Source: Verrucomicrobiota bacterium
GTDB lineage: Bacteria; Verrucomicrobiota; Verrucomicrobiia; Limisphaerales; SIBE01
Reading direction: 5' to 3'
NCBI GenBank assembly: GCA_027623095.1
Contig: JAQBVM010000010.1
Coordinates: 1-48,529 of the forward strand
Length of the DNA: 48,529 bases
The position numbers and the translations under genes were made by a program. Shown piece by piece: positions 8,533 through 15,242 of this stretch (the stretch's first letter is position 1; each line of letters begins with the position of its first letter). The notes under the pieces were generated by a model, which saw nothing but the letters and a program-made list of their open reading frames with translations, was not told where the DNA came from and searched no databases.

Positions 8533-8991
8533 TCAGACAGGCTCTTCATCGAAAATCACCTGTTCCAGTCGCGTTGGGAATAGCGCGATGGCAAATTGCC
8601 CGCAAGCGTCCCGCAAACGCGCGTCCGTGGTGGCCAGCGAATCGGCATTGTGCAAATCGCAGGTTGCCAAATGCAGTGCATCGAGAGTTCGCAAGGGGAC
8701 TCGCGGATGGCAGGCCAATTGCATGGCGATGGCACGTTCGAGCACACTTCGATTCAACGGCAACAGCCGAAATGTTTCGTCTTCAACCAGGTCCGTGAAC
8801 GTCTCTCCAGCCGAAATCCGTTCGCGGGCGGAAATGAATCCTGCTCGCTCTTTGGCGAGCAGGGCCGATCGCACTTCCGTCAGTGCCAAGTCCGAGGTCT
8901 CGAAGGCGTGCCCTCTCAGATTCTGATCGAACCATCGGCTGTCCGCCTCACGGATCACCAATTTGACAAGGATGCAGGAATCGAGGTACAC
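8533..8991 (-). CDS. vapC: VapC-type PIN-domain toxin
   Basis: This 152-residue PIN-domain protein has the expected acidic tetrad: Asp4 (MYLDSC), Glu39 (ALTEVRSAL), Asp104 (TLDALHLAT) and Asp123 (TTDARLRD). PIN toxins are Mg-dependent ribonucleases that cut tRNA or rRNA when freed from the antitoxin. The start is GTG 8991, three bases after the antitoxin stop, so translation is probably coupled. The pairing with a Phd/YefM-like antitoxin is unusual for classical VapB but occurs. Exact RNA target cannot be read from the sequence. Confidence 0.9.
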   Translation of the reverse strand: MYLDSCILVKLVIREADSRWFDQNLRGHAFETSDLALTEVRSALLAKERAGFISARERISAGETFTDLVEDETFRLLPLNRSVLERAIAMQLACHPRVPLRTLDALHLATCDLHNADSLATTDARLRDACGQFAIALFPTRLEQVIFDEEPV

Positions 8992-8994
8992 GGC

Positions 8995-9327
8995 TCACCA
9001 ACCGCGCGCGTCGCGGTCCTCTCGAACCAGGTTCTCCGCCAAAGGTCCGCGATGAACGGGTTGCCCGAGCAGAACATCACCCATGCCCGTGAACACCTTC
9101 CGGCCATGCTTGGAACCGACCGGGATCAAGACCGCCTTGGGCAAACCGTCGCTTGTGATGGTCACTTCTTGTCCTCTCGCAACCAGCTCAAGCAGGGCTG
9201 AAAGTTTCGCTTTGGCCGCGCGCACCGAGATCGCCAGGCCAAGCCCGGGCAAGCCCACCGCTTCTTTGAGTTCGAGCGGCGCGGTTGATTTGCGCGGCCA
9301 TCTTGTTGGCTCTTTTCGTTTCACCAT
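8995..9327 (-). CDS. Phd/YefM-type antitoxin of the VapC pair
   Basis: The 110-residue protein contains the Phd/YefM core SVRAAKAKLSALLELVARGQ followed by EVTITSDGLPKAVLIPV, the DNA-binding N-terminal fold of this antitoxin family. A 30-residue extension precedes the core. The C-terminal part (about 75-110, Gly/Arg-rich) should wrap the toxin. I take ATG 9327 as the start rather than TTG 9333 because a promoter -10 box ends at 9333 and transcription should begin at about 9327. It precedes the toxin gene by three bases and probably represses its own promoter through the palindrome upstream. Confidence 0.85.
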   Translation of the reverse strand: MVKRKEPTRWPRKSTAPLELKEAVGLPGLGLAISVRAAKAKLSALLELVARGQEVTITSDGLPKAVLIPVGSKHGRKVFTGMGDVLLGQPVHRGPLAENLVREDRDARGW

Positions 9328-9332
9328 GTCCA

Positions 9333-9360
9333 AGTGTAGTCACGTGAGACTACTTGTCAA
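9333..9360 (-). promoter_or_regulatory. Toxin-antitoxin promoter with overlapping operator palindrome
   Basis: Reading the minus strand, a perfect -35 box TTGACA (9360-9355) is followed 17 bases later by TACACT (9338-9333), four of six matches to TATAAT. The antitoxin ATG begins six bases after that box, so the transcript would be leaderless. Between and across the boxes lies an inverted repeat, GTAGTC-ACGTGA-GACTAC (9336-9353 on the plus strand), extended outward to CAAGT and CTTG. A protein bound there would cover the promoter, as expected for autoregulation by the antitoxin or the toxin-antitoxin complex. Confidence 0.75.
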
Positions 9361-9398
9361 CAAGAAACTCTGCCGCTGCCAAAGTAAGGTCTGCGTTT

Positions 9399-10094
9399 TC
9401 AAAGCCCGCAGCAGAATTTGTACTTCTTGTCGCTTCCGCAGGGACAACGCTCATTGCGTCCGATTTTCACCGAACGGAGCGCGGGCGGCGGAACATCCGG
9501 CTCGTGCGGCGCGATGGCCGTGTTGTGCAAGGCGCGCAAGACAGTATGCCGGCGCTTGAACCGGCTTTTGAATTCCGGGCAGGCTGCCTTGAAGGAATCC
9601 ATAAGTGCTGTTGCCGTCGGCGAACCCGCGGATCCCTTTCGTGACACCTCGATGGTCCCATCCTGGTAACTAAACCTAATAGTAGTCACATCCTTTTGCC
9701 GTACGTTCCATGCTGGCGGTAGAGTCTTGTCCCCGTGCGATGCGAAATCCAGAAAGACTTCCGTACAAGAACAGTCTGGATTGGTGCTGGAATGAGATTC
9801 CCGAAGAGGATTGAGGATCAGATTGAGAACTCCGCAATCACAAGTGGGATCGGGGCAGCAAGCGAACTGAACTTTGTAAAGCCGCCGGGAACCATTTGGC
9901 TCGCTCAAATCGAGTGTAGCGCAATTGAGCTCTCGATCAATCCGAAGAAACGAAAAGCCAGCGTCATAGAGCGCTCCTGAAGGATCCAGACCTTCGTTAG
10001 GTTCCGAGGCGGTGCTGTCCTTCAATCTGCGCGCCTGATGCGTCTGAACCCGCGGAGTGTGCAGTGTTTTGAAAGATCTCCAGGTAGAAATCAT
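9399..10094 (-). CDS. SEC-C motif protein with Cys-rich core
   Basis: The C-terminus ends in the SEC-C zinc motif GRNERCPCGSDKKYKFCCG, the short CxC-x8-CC knuckle known from SecA tails and many stand-alone proteins. Further upstream are more cysteine groups (CCPDPTCDCG and NPDCSCTE) that may bind a second metal. The start is uncertain: ATG 10094 gives 231 residues and overlaps the upstream gene by about 98 bases, whereas TTG 10025 would shorten the overlap to 29. The frame remains open to 10238, but that part is a shadow of the upstream gene. The role is unknown. Confidence 0.75.
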   Translation of the reverse strand: MISTWRSFKTLHTPRVQTHQARRLKDSTASEPNEGLDPSGALYDAGFSFLRIDRELNCATLDLSEPNGSRRLYKVQFACCPDPTCDCGVLNLILNPLRESHSSTNPDCSCTEVFLDFASHGDKTLPPAWNVRQKDVTTIRFSYQDGTIEVSRKGSAGSPTATALMDSFKAACPEFKSRFKRRHTVLRALHNTAIAPHEPDVPPPALRSVKIGRNERCPCGSDKKYKFCCGL

Positions 10095-10770
10095 AAGGCC
10101 GGATTGGAGTTTCCGACCCATATTGTTTAAGCGCAAGCAGTTCACGCATGCGCATGGCCATTTCCATGTACCGGTCGCCGTCCTCATAAAACGCTTCGAA
10201 AACATGACGTTCGAGCGGTTCGAGACTTTTCTCCGCATACAGGAACGACTCAGTGGCGAACTTCGCCGGGTCCGACGTCATGGCTTCAATATCGATGAAG
10301 GCGATCTTTGACTCGTCGCGAAAGAAATCCTCGAGTACGGGAATCGGCTTGCGCGAGTCGTGAGCCGTCAACAGATTGTACTCGTCGTAGCTCTCGCCAA
10401 TCGCACAGGCGCGTGGGACGTGTTCCTCGAAAAAAAGAAGCGCTTTTCTCAAGCGCAGGGTGGATCGCACGAACACCTGCAAAGTGTCCTTTGCGGTGAG
10501 ATAGCAGAAAGCTAGCACAACGGGCTGGCGTTCGGGCGGAATCCGGTCGTAATCGTCCGGAAATCCAAGCGTTCGCGCTTCAAACTCGTAGTTCCAGGCC
10601 CATCGATTTCTGTGCGGCTCGAAGATCATCGAGCGAAGACTTTGGAACTTCAACACAAGTTCCAGTGGGTTCAATACGCGATACGTGATCCGCGACGGAA
10701 GGAACAGCTCGTTCGTGGTCGTCATGAAGAGCTGCCAGCCATCACGTTTCGCTTGTTCTTTTGGGCTCAT
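9997..10770 (-). CDS. Hypothetical protein, partner of the SEC-C gene
   Basis: The 257-residue product begins MSPKEQAKRDGWQLFMTTTN at ATG 10770; an earlier start at 10851 is less likely because that extension has no coding character. It is soluble and mixed alpha/beta, with phrases such as LELVLKFQSLRSMIFEP, ERQPVVLAFCYLTAKDTLQV and FYEDGDRYMEMAMRM. I do not recognise the family, and see no nuclease, methylase or ATPase motif. It overlaps the SEC-C gene on the same strand, so the pair probably works together. The 195 bases upstream hold no recognised signal. Confidence 0.7.
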   Translation of the reverse strand: MSPKEQAKRDGWQLFMTTTNELFLPSRITYRVLNPLELVLKFQSLRSMIFEPHRNRWAWNYEFEARTLGFPDDYDRIPPERQPVVLAFCYLTAKDTLQVFVRSTLRLRKALLFFEEHVPRACAIGESYDEYNLLTAHDSRKPIPVLEDFFRDESKIAFIDIEAMTSDPAKFATESFLYAEKSLEPLERHVFEAFYEDGDRYMEMAMRMRELLALKQYGSETPIRPYDFYLEIFQNTAHSAGSDASGAQIEGQHRLGT

Positions 10771-10965
10771 GTCTATTCTCGTCTTTGAAGTAAACTCGTG
10801 CGTCTTTAGCTTAGCCGCAGCATGCCAAACCGGATGCATCACAGCCAGCAAAAGTCATCGACAGAGAAGAATTCAGAATTCTGGTGTCGGGAAGTTGCGT
10901 TTGTTGCCTACCGGAATGGTTGACAACGGAGTGCGGCTGTGTCGCTCGGGAAACATCCATAGCAT

Positions 10966-11121
10966 CTAGGTTCCGGGAGCGATACGCCGAGATCCCTCAT
11001 AAAACAGCGCCAGCACCGCGATGATGCCCGCAAGCCCGAATAGCACGAGGACCCAATACATCCACGCGTTGCGAGACACGACCCGCAGTTCCCGCTGAAC
11101 GATCGGCAGAAAATTCATCAT
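10966..11121 (-). pseudogene. N-terminal fragment of an ABC-2-type permease
   Basis: The minus strand from ATG 11121 encodes 51 residues: MMNFLPIVQRELRVVSRN, then one membrane helix WVLVLFGLAGIIAVLALFY and a stop at 10966-10968. ABC-2 permeases of this lineage typically begin with a phrase like FLPIVxRELRVxSR followed by the first helix, and then run on for hundreds of residues. Here the other five or more helices and the ATPase partner are missing, so I read it as a truncated gene. Its start overlaps the stop of the upstream frame in an ATGA, which could be coincidence or the trace of an operon. Confidence 0.45.
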
Positions 11122-11759
11122 GGTTTCGACAACGCGTCCGGGAATCTGTTTCGGATTCGCGAATCGTGACCATGAACCTTCTTCATCGGTGGGGCGCCAC
11201 TTCCGCCTACGCGGCCCGCCATAGCGCCGCTTCGGCGCGACGAAGGCTGTGGAGCCTGAGGAATTTGACGCGACTTCGATGAACGCGGCAGCGTCTTGGA
11301 CTGCGGTGACGAGCGAAGCGATTTACCGCTTTCGCTTCGGCGAGTCCTAGGGCTCGGGACTTCCAAACAACTTGGTTCCATGTCAAAAGCGGCAACTGCG
11401 CACGCTCCGTTGCCGCACTGCAGCGATCGTATTTTCGGAAGGCGCAGCGTGAGTTCCAGATCGATATACACGCCTGCCAGGCCAAGCACGTTCCGGCCTG
11501 TGCGCGCCGCGCCTTGATCGATGGCTCTGAGCTTGAGCGGAGTGCAGTCGCGAACGAGCCAGTTGAGGTAAGTGGAAAGCAGCTTTTTCGAAGTGCCAGC
11601 ACTGGAAAGCCGACGGGCGGTTTCAGGATAATATTCGGCCAGAATCTCCGGTCTGAGGCGGAATAGAGATGCGATCCGATCATGGCCCCAGTGGTGGATC
11701 TTGAAGGTTCGGCCGTCGCCGAGGTCGCGGATTTTGGTCAGTGGCGGGAGTTTGACCAT
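11118..11759 (-). pseudogene. Truncated frame resembling the N-terminus of a STAND/NACHT NTPase
   Basis: From ATG 11759 the first 115 residues look like real protein, with KLLSTYLNWLVRDCTPLKLR and GLAGVYIDLELTLRLPK. A helical lead-in, a WLxRxxxxLxLRAI phrase and a final VYxxLxL segment is how many NACHT-type ATPases start before their nucleotide-binding domain. No Walker motif follows. After about residue 125 the sequence turns into Ser/Arg/Pro-rich text encoded by a palindromic repeat, and the frame ends at 11118. I infer a gene truncated by repeat sequence. The frame is also open upstream to 12071, but that part is encoded by another repeat. The family call is tentative. Confidence 0.4.
11205..11350. 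repeat. Palindrome-rich repeat-like tract
   Basis: This tract holds two clear hairpins, GCGCCG-ctt-CGGCGC (11224-11238) and CGAAGCG ... CGCTTCG (11314-11339), joined by the phrase gcggcagcgtcttggactgc. It is GC-rich, has no natural coding character in the frame that crosses it, and looks like the dispersed palindromic sequences seen between genes in this bacterial group. Only one copy lies in this window, so its repeat nature is inferred. Confidence 0.4.
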
Positions 11760-11840
11760 GGCACAAGGTTGTTGAACGCGCCGCGCCCCCGGAATCCATG
11801 CTGCAACTGGTTCGATTCGAGGTTCAGACCCCTGCAGTCC

Positions 11841-12005
11841 GGTGGGGAGACACTCTGTGGAGCCCTGGTCAACCTTGTGGCGAAAAACGAACGAGAAGGC
11901 ACGGTGGAAACACCAAGACATCCAGGCATTCCAGCGTTTCCACAGCTCCGAATTGCGAGACACCCATCCAGCAAGGGGAAGGGCTCCACAGAGTGTCGCC
12001 CCACC
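11841..12005. repeat. Inverted-repeat element, family 1, copy A (MITE-like)
   Basis: A 165-base element bounded by 26-base terminal inverted repeats that match at 25 of 26 positions: left 11841-11866 (GGTGGGGAGACACTCTGTGG then AGCCCT) and right 11980-12005. The interior has no gene. Copy B at 28027-28195 has nearly identical ends, and a decayed copy C at 29702-29830 shares the interior in inverted orientation. Short length, precise ends and no open frame fit a non-autonomous transposable element. No target-site duplication is obvious. Confidence 0.85.
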
Positions 12006-12106
12006 AAGAGAACCGAGAGTTGGCTTCCTCTCCTTCGGATCTTCGTTTGCTTCGTTTGCTTCTGTTCTCAACCCAAGACAAACTGTCTCTAATCTGGCAG
12101 TCCCCT

Positions 12107-12262
12107 AAAGACAAAATCATCAAGACAGGTCCGCCCCCGGCGTTCGTTGAGAGATGCGCCACGATTCCCTTCCAGCTCAAGCATCCCATTGTTGAATCCG
12201 ACGCTCTCGGGAATTCGCCGTTTTTCTCATGATTTTGTCCCCCATGATTTTGTCTTGCAGAG
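12107..12262. repeat. Inverted-repeat element built on the motif GACAAAATCATG
   Basis: The left edge carries aaagacaaaatcatcaagac (12107-12126) and the right edge carries two inverted copies, catgattttgtcccc and catgattttgtcttgc, ending at about 12262. The enclosed 100 or so bases contain no open frame with coding character. The arrangement resembles a small mobile or relic element with terminal inverted repeats, adjacent to the family-1 element. No second copy lies in the window. Confidence 0.55.
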
Positions 12263-12742
12263 TGGTGATTTGGCCGGGCGAAGTGAGTTTGTCGCAACGC
12301 TCGCCAGCTATTCCATGAATGAGCAACGATTTAGATCTGAAGAATTCTGTCCCGCGCACTCACGAATCGCGCGGCGAAGCCACAACCAAAATGCAGAGGG
12401 ATTTCATTGAGGGAAGGGTGGCCCACGAAACACACGAATTACACGAAAACGAACGAACCAAGATAACCGTGGTGTTGCACGCATCGGGAAACCAAAACGG
12501 GGAAATTTAACCACGGATTTCTCGGATTTCACGGATATGAAAAAGACAAAACCCTAGTTTCTATTTCTTCGCTTCTTATCCGTGTCATCTGCGAAGGGAG
12601 TGGGCGATCAATTCTCCGGCCATCCGCAAGGAGACTCAGGGTTTCGTCAAATCTTCCGCCAGGTTTTGGAGTGTTACGGAGAATTCCTTTTTCTGTATTT
12701 CGTGGTTATACTATTTATGCTGCGCGGAAATTAGCACGCAGG
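12263..12742. other. Gene-free stretch with formulaic intergenic sequence
   Basis: No supportable gene lies here. Two runs of the heptamer-like phrase common in this bacterial group are visible: acgaaacacacgaattac at about 12427 and aaccacggatttctcgga near 12510, the second with the related phrase ttatccgtgtcatctgcg at 12578-12595 a little further on. The last 80 bases should contain the promoter of the lipase gene, but I see no strong boxes. Confidence 0.5.
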
Positions 12743-13459
12743 ATGAACCGAGCATTTCTATTCTCAATTTTCCTTGTGACCGCCACTGCAATTTCCTCAG
12801 CGTCTGAAGGAGTGATCTTGCTCCACGGTCTGTGCCGCACTCATCGATCGATGACGAAGATGGCATCGGCTCTCGAAGCGGAAGGTTATGTTGTGTTGAA
12901 TGTCGATTATCCCTCGCGCAGGGCATCCATCGAGGAGCTTGCAAAAGCCACGATCAGTGGAGCACTTATGGACGCACGGATGACAAACGTGCGCAAAGTC
13001 CACTTCGTGACGCACTCGATGGGAGGGATACTTGTCCGACAGTACCTCAAAACAACGAAGTTTGATCGATTAGGAAGGGTGGTGATGCTCGGACCTCCGA
13101 ACAAAGGCAGCGAAGTTGTGGATGCGCTCGGCGACATCAAGCTCTTCGATAAGATCAATGGGCCGGCGGGCAAGCAGATGGGAACCGGATCAGATTCCGT
13201 TCCGAATCGTTTGGGTCCGGTGAAGTTCGAACTCGGGGTGATCGCTGGAGACCGCTCCATCAACTGGATTAACAGCACGATGATCAAGGGTCCGGACGAC
13301 GGCAAGGTCTCTGTCGAGAGAACCAAAGTCGCCGGGATGAAGGAGCATCGTGTCCTGCACGTCACTCATCCGTACCTCATGCGCAACGCCGATGCGATTC
13401 GGGAGACGATTCACTTTTTGCGCAACGGGAGCTTTTCAACCACCAAAGAGGCAAAATGA
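12743..13459 (+). CDS. Secreted lipase/esterase, alpha/beta-hydrolase fold
   Basis: From ATG 12743 the protein has 238 residues with a signal peptide (AFLFSIFLVTATAISSAS); the frame is open a further 24 codons upstream but those precede the signal peptide. The oxyanion-hole phrase VILLHGLCRTHRSM and the nucleophile elbow THSMGG (Ser92) are clear, and a HPYLMRN histidine near the end completes the likely triad. The layout matches small triacylglycerol lipase-like hydrolases of the bacterial lipase families. It is probably periplasmic or released and acts on lipid or other ester substrates. It stands alone between a gene-free stretch and a convergent gene. Confidence 0.85.
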   Translation: MNRAFLFSIFLVTATAISSASEGVILLHGLCRTHRSMTKMASALEAEGYVVLNVDYPSRRASIEELAKATISGALMDARMTNVRKVHFVTHSMGGILVRQYLKTTKFDRLGRVVMLGPPNKGSEVVDALGDIKLFDKINGPAGKQMGTGSDSVPNRLGPVKFELGVIAGDRSINWINSTMIKGPDDGKVSVERTKVAGMKEHRVLHVTHPYLMRNADAIRETIHFLRNGSFSTTKEAK

Positions 13460-13575
13460 GCTAGTCCGAGAACGCACGTTCGGTGCCGGGCTGGCATGCG
13501 CTCCACAACCGAAGGTTCCTGGTCCCGAGTCGCTTTCCTCCTTGGAGGTTTTCACTCCGCATGAATCGTTGGAAG

Positions 13576-14301
13576 TTATTGACGCCCGAGGGGCCGGATC
13601 CGGATATTGCGGAACTTCATCACGAACGGTCCCTGGCCCGTAATCCCGTGGACCTGGAGTCCGATGAAACCCTTGGCGTGCGTCCGAAAAACATCTTCGC
13701 GCGTGATATCGTCAACCAAATGTCCATTGACCCAAGAGCGCATGCGTGGTCCTTCTGCGACAATACGCAATTGATTCCAGTCCTCATTTCGATAGAAAGC
13801 GTGACCTTTTTCGATCGTCTCTTTGGAAGACAGCCATCCCGTTCCTAGTGCTTCACCGTAGAACACGCCTGTCGTCGGGTCTCCAGGCTTGCCTCTTCGG
13901 CGTATCTCCGCCTGCGGCCCATAAACTCGCCCCATCGTCAAACCCCAATCGTTGCCGACGGTCTCCGGGCGGGTTTGGGAGCGAAACTGAATTCCAGAGT
14001 TCGTCACCACATCCATCCAGACCTCGATTTCAAGCTCGAAATCACCAAACTCCCGTTTGGTGCAGAGGAACGAATTGACGCTGTTCGGAACGGTTGTGCC
14101 GACGATGGCTCCGTCCTCCACCGTGTAGCGATGCGACCCGTTGTAGTGGATCCAGCCGTTTAGGGTCTTCCCATCGAACAGCTTGATCCAGTCTGACTCA
14201 TCCGCAGCTTTCGTGATTGTAACGGCGCAGGCCATGGCAACGAGGTGCTTGAGAATCCTCACGCCGTAATTGGAGAATTTGTTTGGCAGTTGTTTCTTCA
14301 T
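13576..14301 (-). CDS. Secreted DUF1080 / 3-keto-disaccharide hydrolase-domain protein
   Basis: This 241-residue protein has an N-terminal signal peptide ending near ITKAADE and one DUF1080 domain (PF06439), a concanavalin-like beta-sandwich. Signature phrases are WIKLFDGKTLNGWIHY, GDFELEIEVWMDVVTNSGIQ and FIGLQVHG, in the standard order. Some members hydrolyse 3-keto-glycosides, others only bind sugar. It is transcribed divergently from a second DUF1080 gene across a 198-base gap, which should hold both promoters and suggests common control. The substrate is not evident. Confidence 0.9.
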   Translation of the reverse strand: MKKQLPNKFSNYGVRILKHLVAMACAVTITKAADESDWIKLFDGKTLNGWIHYNGSHRYTVEDGAIVGTTVPNSVNSFLCTKREFGDFELEIEVWMDVVTNSGIQFRSQTRPETVGNDWGLTMGRVYGPQAEIRRRGKPGDPTTGVFYGEALGTGWLSSKETIEKGHAFYRNEDWNQLRIVAEGPRMRSWVNGHLVDDITREDVFRTHAKGFIGLQVHGITGQGPFVMKFRNIRIRPLGRQ

Positions 14302-14499
14302 AATGGTTAGCGTGAATGAACGTCGCGTACTCTTGATCCTGAATCGAGTTCAAATGAACGTGAAATGATGGGCTGTTTCACCGCATTCGTGATGCCCGCT
14401 TATCCCGTTTCTAATTTCTCCCTGAGGGAATTCGTATGTGAACTTGGACTTGAGCTCTGACGCTACGCAAGGCACACTTTTCCCGCATTTACGCTCACT

Positions 14500-15192
14500 A
14501 TGAATTCGCCATTTGCCCTACTGTTGTCTTTCGCCTTCACATCAATGATTTCCCTTTCTGCCGCGGACCAGGAGCCACCGCACGTTGCTCCCGGAGCGAA
14601 CGGAACGCCACCTTCAGATGCGCTGGTGCTCTTCGGCGGCACGGATCTTTCCGCATGGAAATCGGAGAACGGAAACGCGCCGAACTGGAAAATCGAAAAG
14701 GGTTACGCTGAGGTGCGCGGCGGCAGCATTTTGACTCGAGAGGAATTTGGGTCGGTTCAGTTGCACGTAGAATGGGCCGCGCCGGCGGTGGTTCAGGGAG
14801 AAGGCCAGGGCCGGGGGAATAGCGGCGTTTATCTGCAAGGGCGTTACGAGATTCAAGTGCTGGACTCTTACGAGAACCGGACTTACTTCAACGGCCAGGC
14901 GGGAGCCTTCTACGGCCACAAGGCTCCTCTTGTGAATGCGAGTCGAAAGCCCGGCGAATGGCAGAGCTACGACATCGTCTTTCATCCACCGCGCACTTTG
15001 GAAGGTAAAACGATCCAAGGCTCGATTACCGTTTTCCACAATGGAGTGCTCGTCCAGGATCATACCCCTGTTTCCGGCGAGGCAACGCCCGCCGCCCGTT
15101 TCTCCGGAGTCATTCCCAAAGGTCCGCTCTTGCTCCAGGATCATGGCAACCCGGTTCGTTACCGGAACATCTGGGTTCGCAAACTGGACTGA
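14500..15192 (+). CDS. Secreted DUF1080 / 3-keto-disaccharide hydrolase-domain protein
   Basis: The 230-residue product has a signal peptide (ALLLSFAFTSMISLSAA) and a DUF1080 domain: LVLFGGTDLSAWKSENGNAP, then EFGSVQLHVEWAAP, RGNSGVYLQGRYEIQVLDSY, and VRYRNIWVRKLD at the end. The RGNSGVYLQGRYEIQVLDS phrase places it in the subgroup with a highly conserved sugar-binding strand pair. The divergent neighbour is a distant paralogue of the same domain. It probably works in the periplasm in keto-sugar or glycan processing. Confidence 0.92.
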   Translation: MNSPFALLLSFAFTSMISLSAADQEPPHVAPGANGTPPSDALVLFGGTDLSAWKSENGNAPNWKIEKGYAEVRGGSILTREEFGSVQLHVEWAAPAVVQGEGQGRGNSGVYLQGRYEIQVLDSYENRTYFNGQAGAFYGHKAPLVNASRKPGEWQSYDIVFHPPRTLEGKTIQGSITVFHNGVLVQDHTPVSGEATPAARFSGVIPKGPLLLQDHGNPVRYRNIWVRKLD

Positions 15193-15242
15193 ACCTTTCA
15201 CGGGCATTCCGCAAGCAGATTCCATCGGATTCCAAGCACTCC

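Noticed and set aside
11805-11822. tRNA-like T-loop (ggttcgattc)
   Set aside because: No acceptor stem, anticodon arm or CCA-compatible end can be formed around it; it is part of repeat-rich sequence.
11760-12071. N-terminal extension of the frame ending at 11118
   Set aside because: These codons read straight through the family-1 element, including both terminal repeats; composition is unnatural and an ATG lies just after the repeat at 11759.
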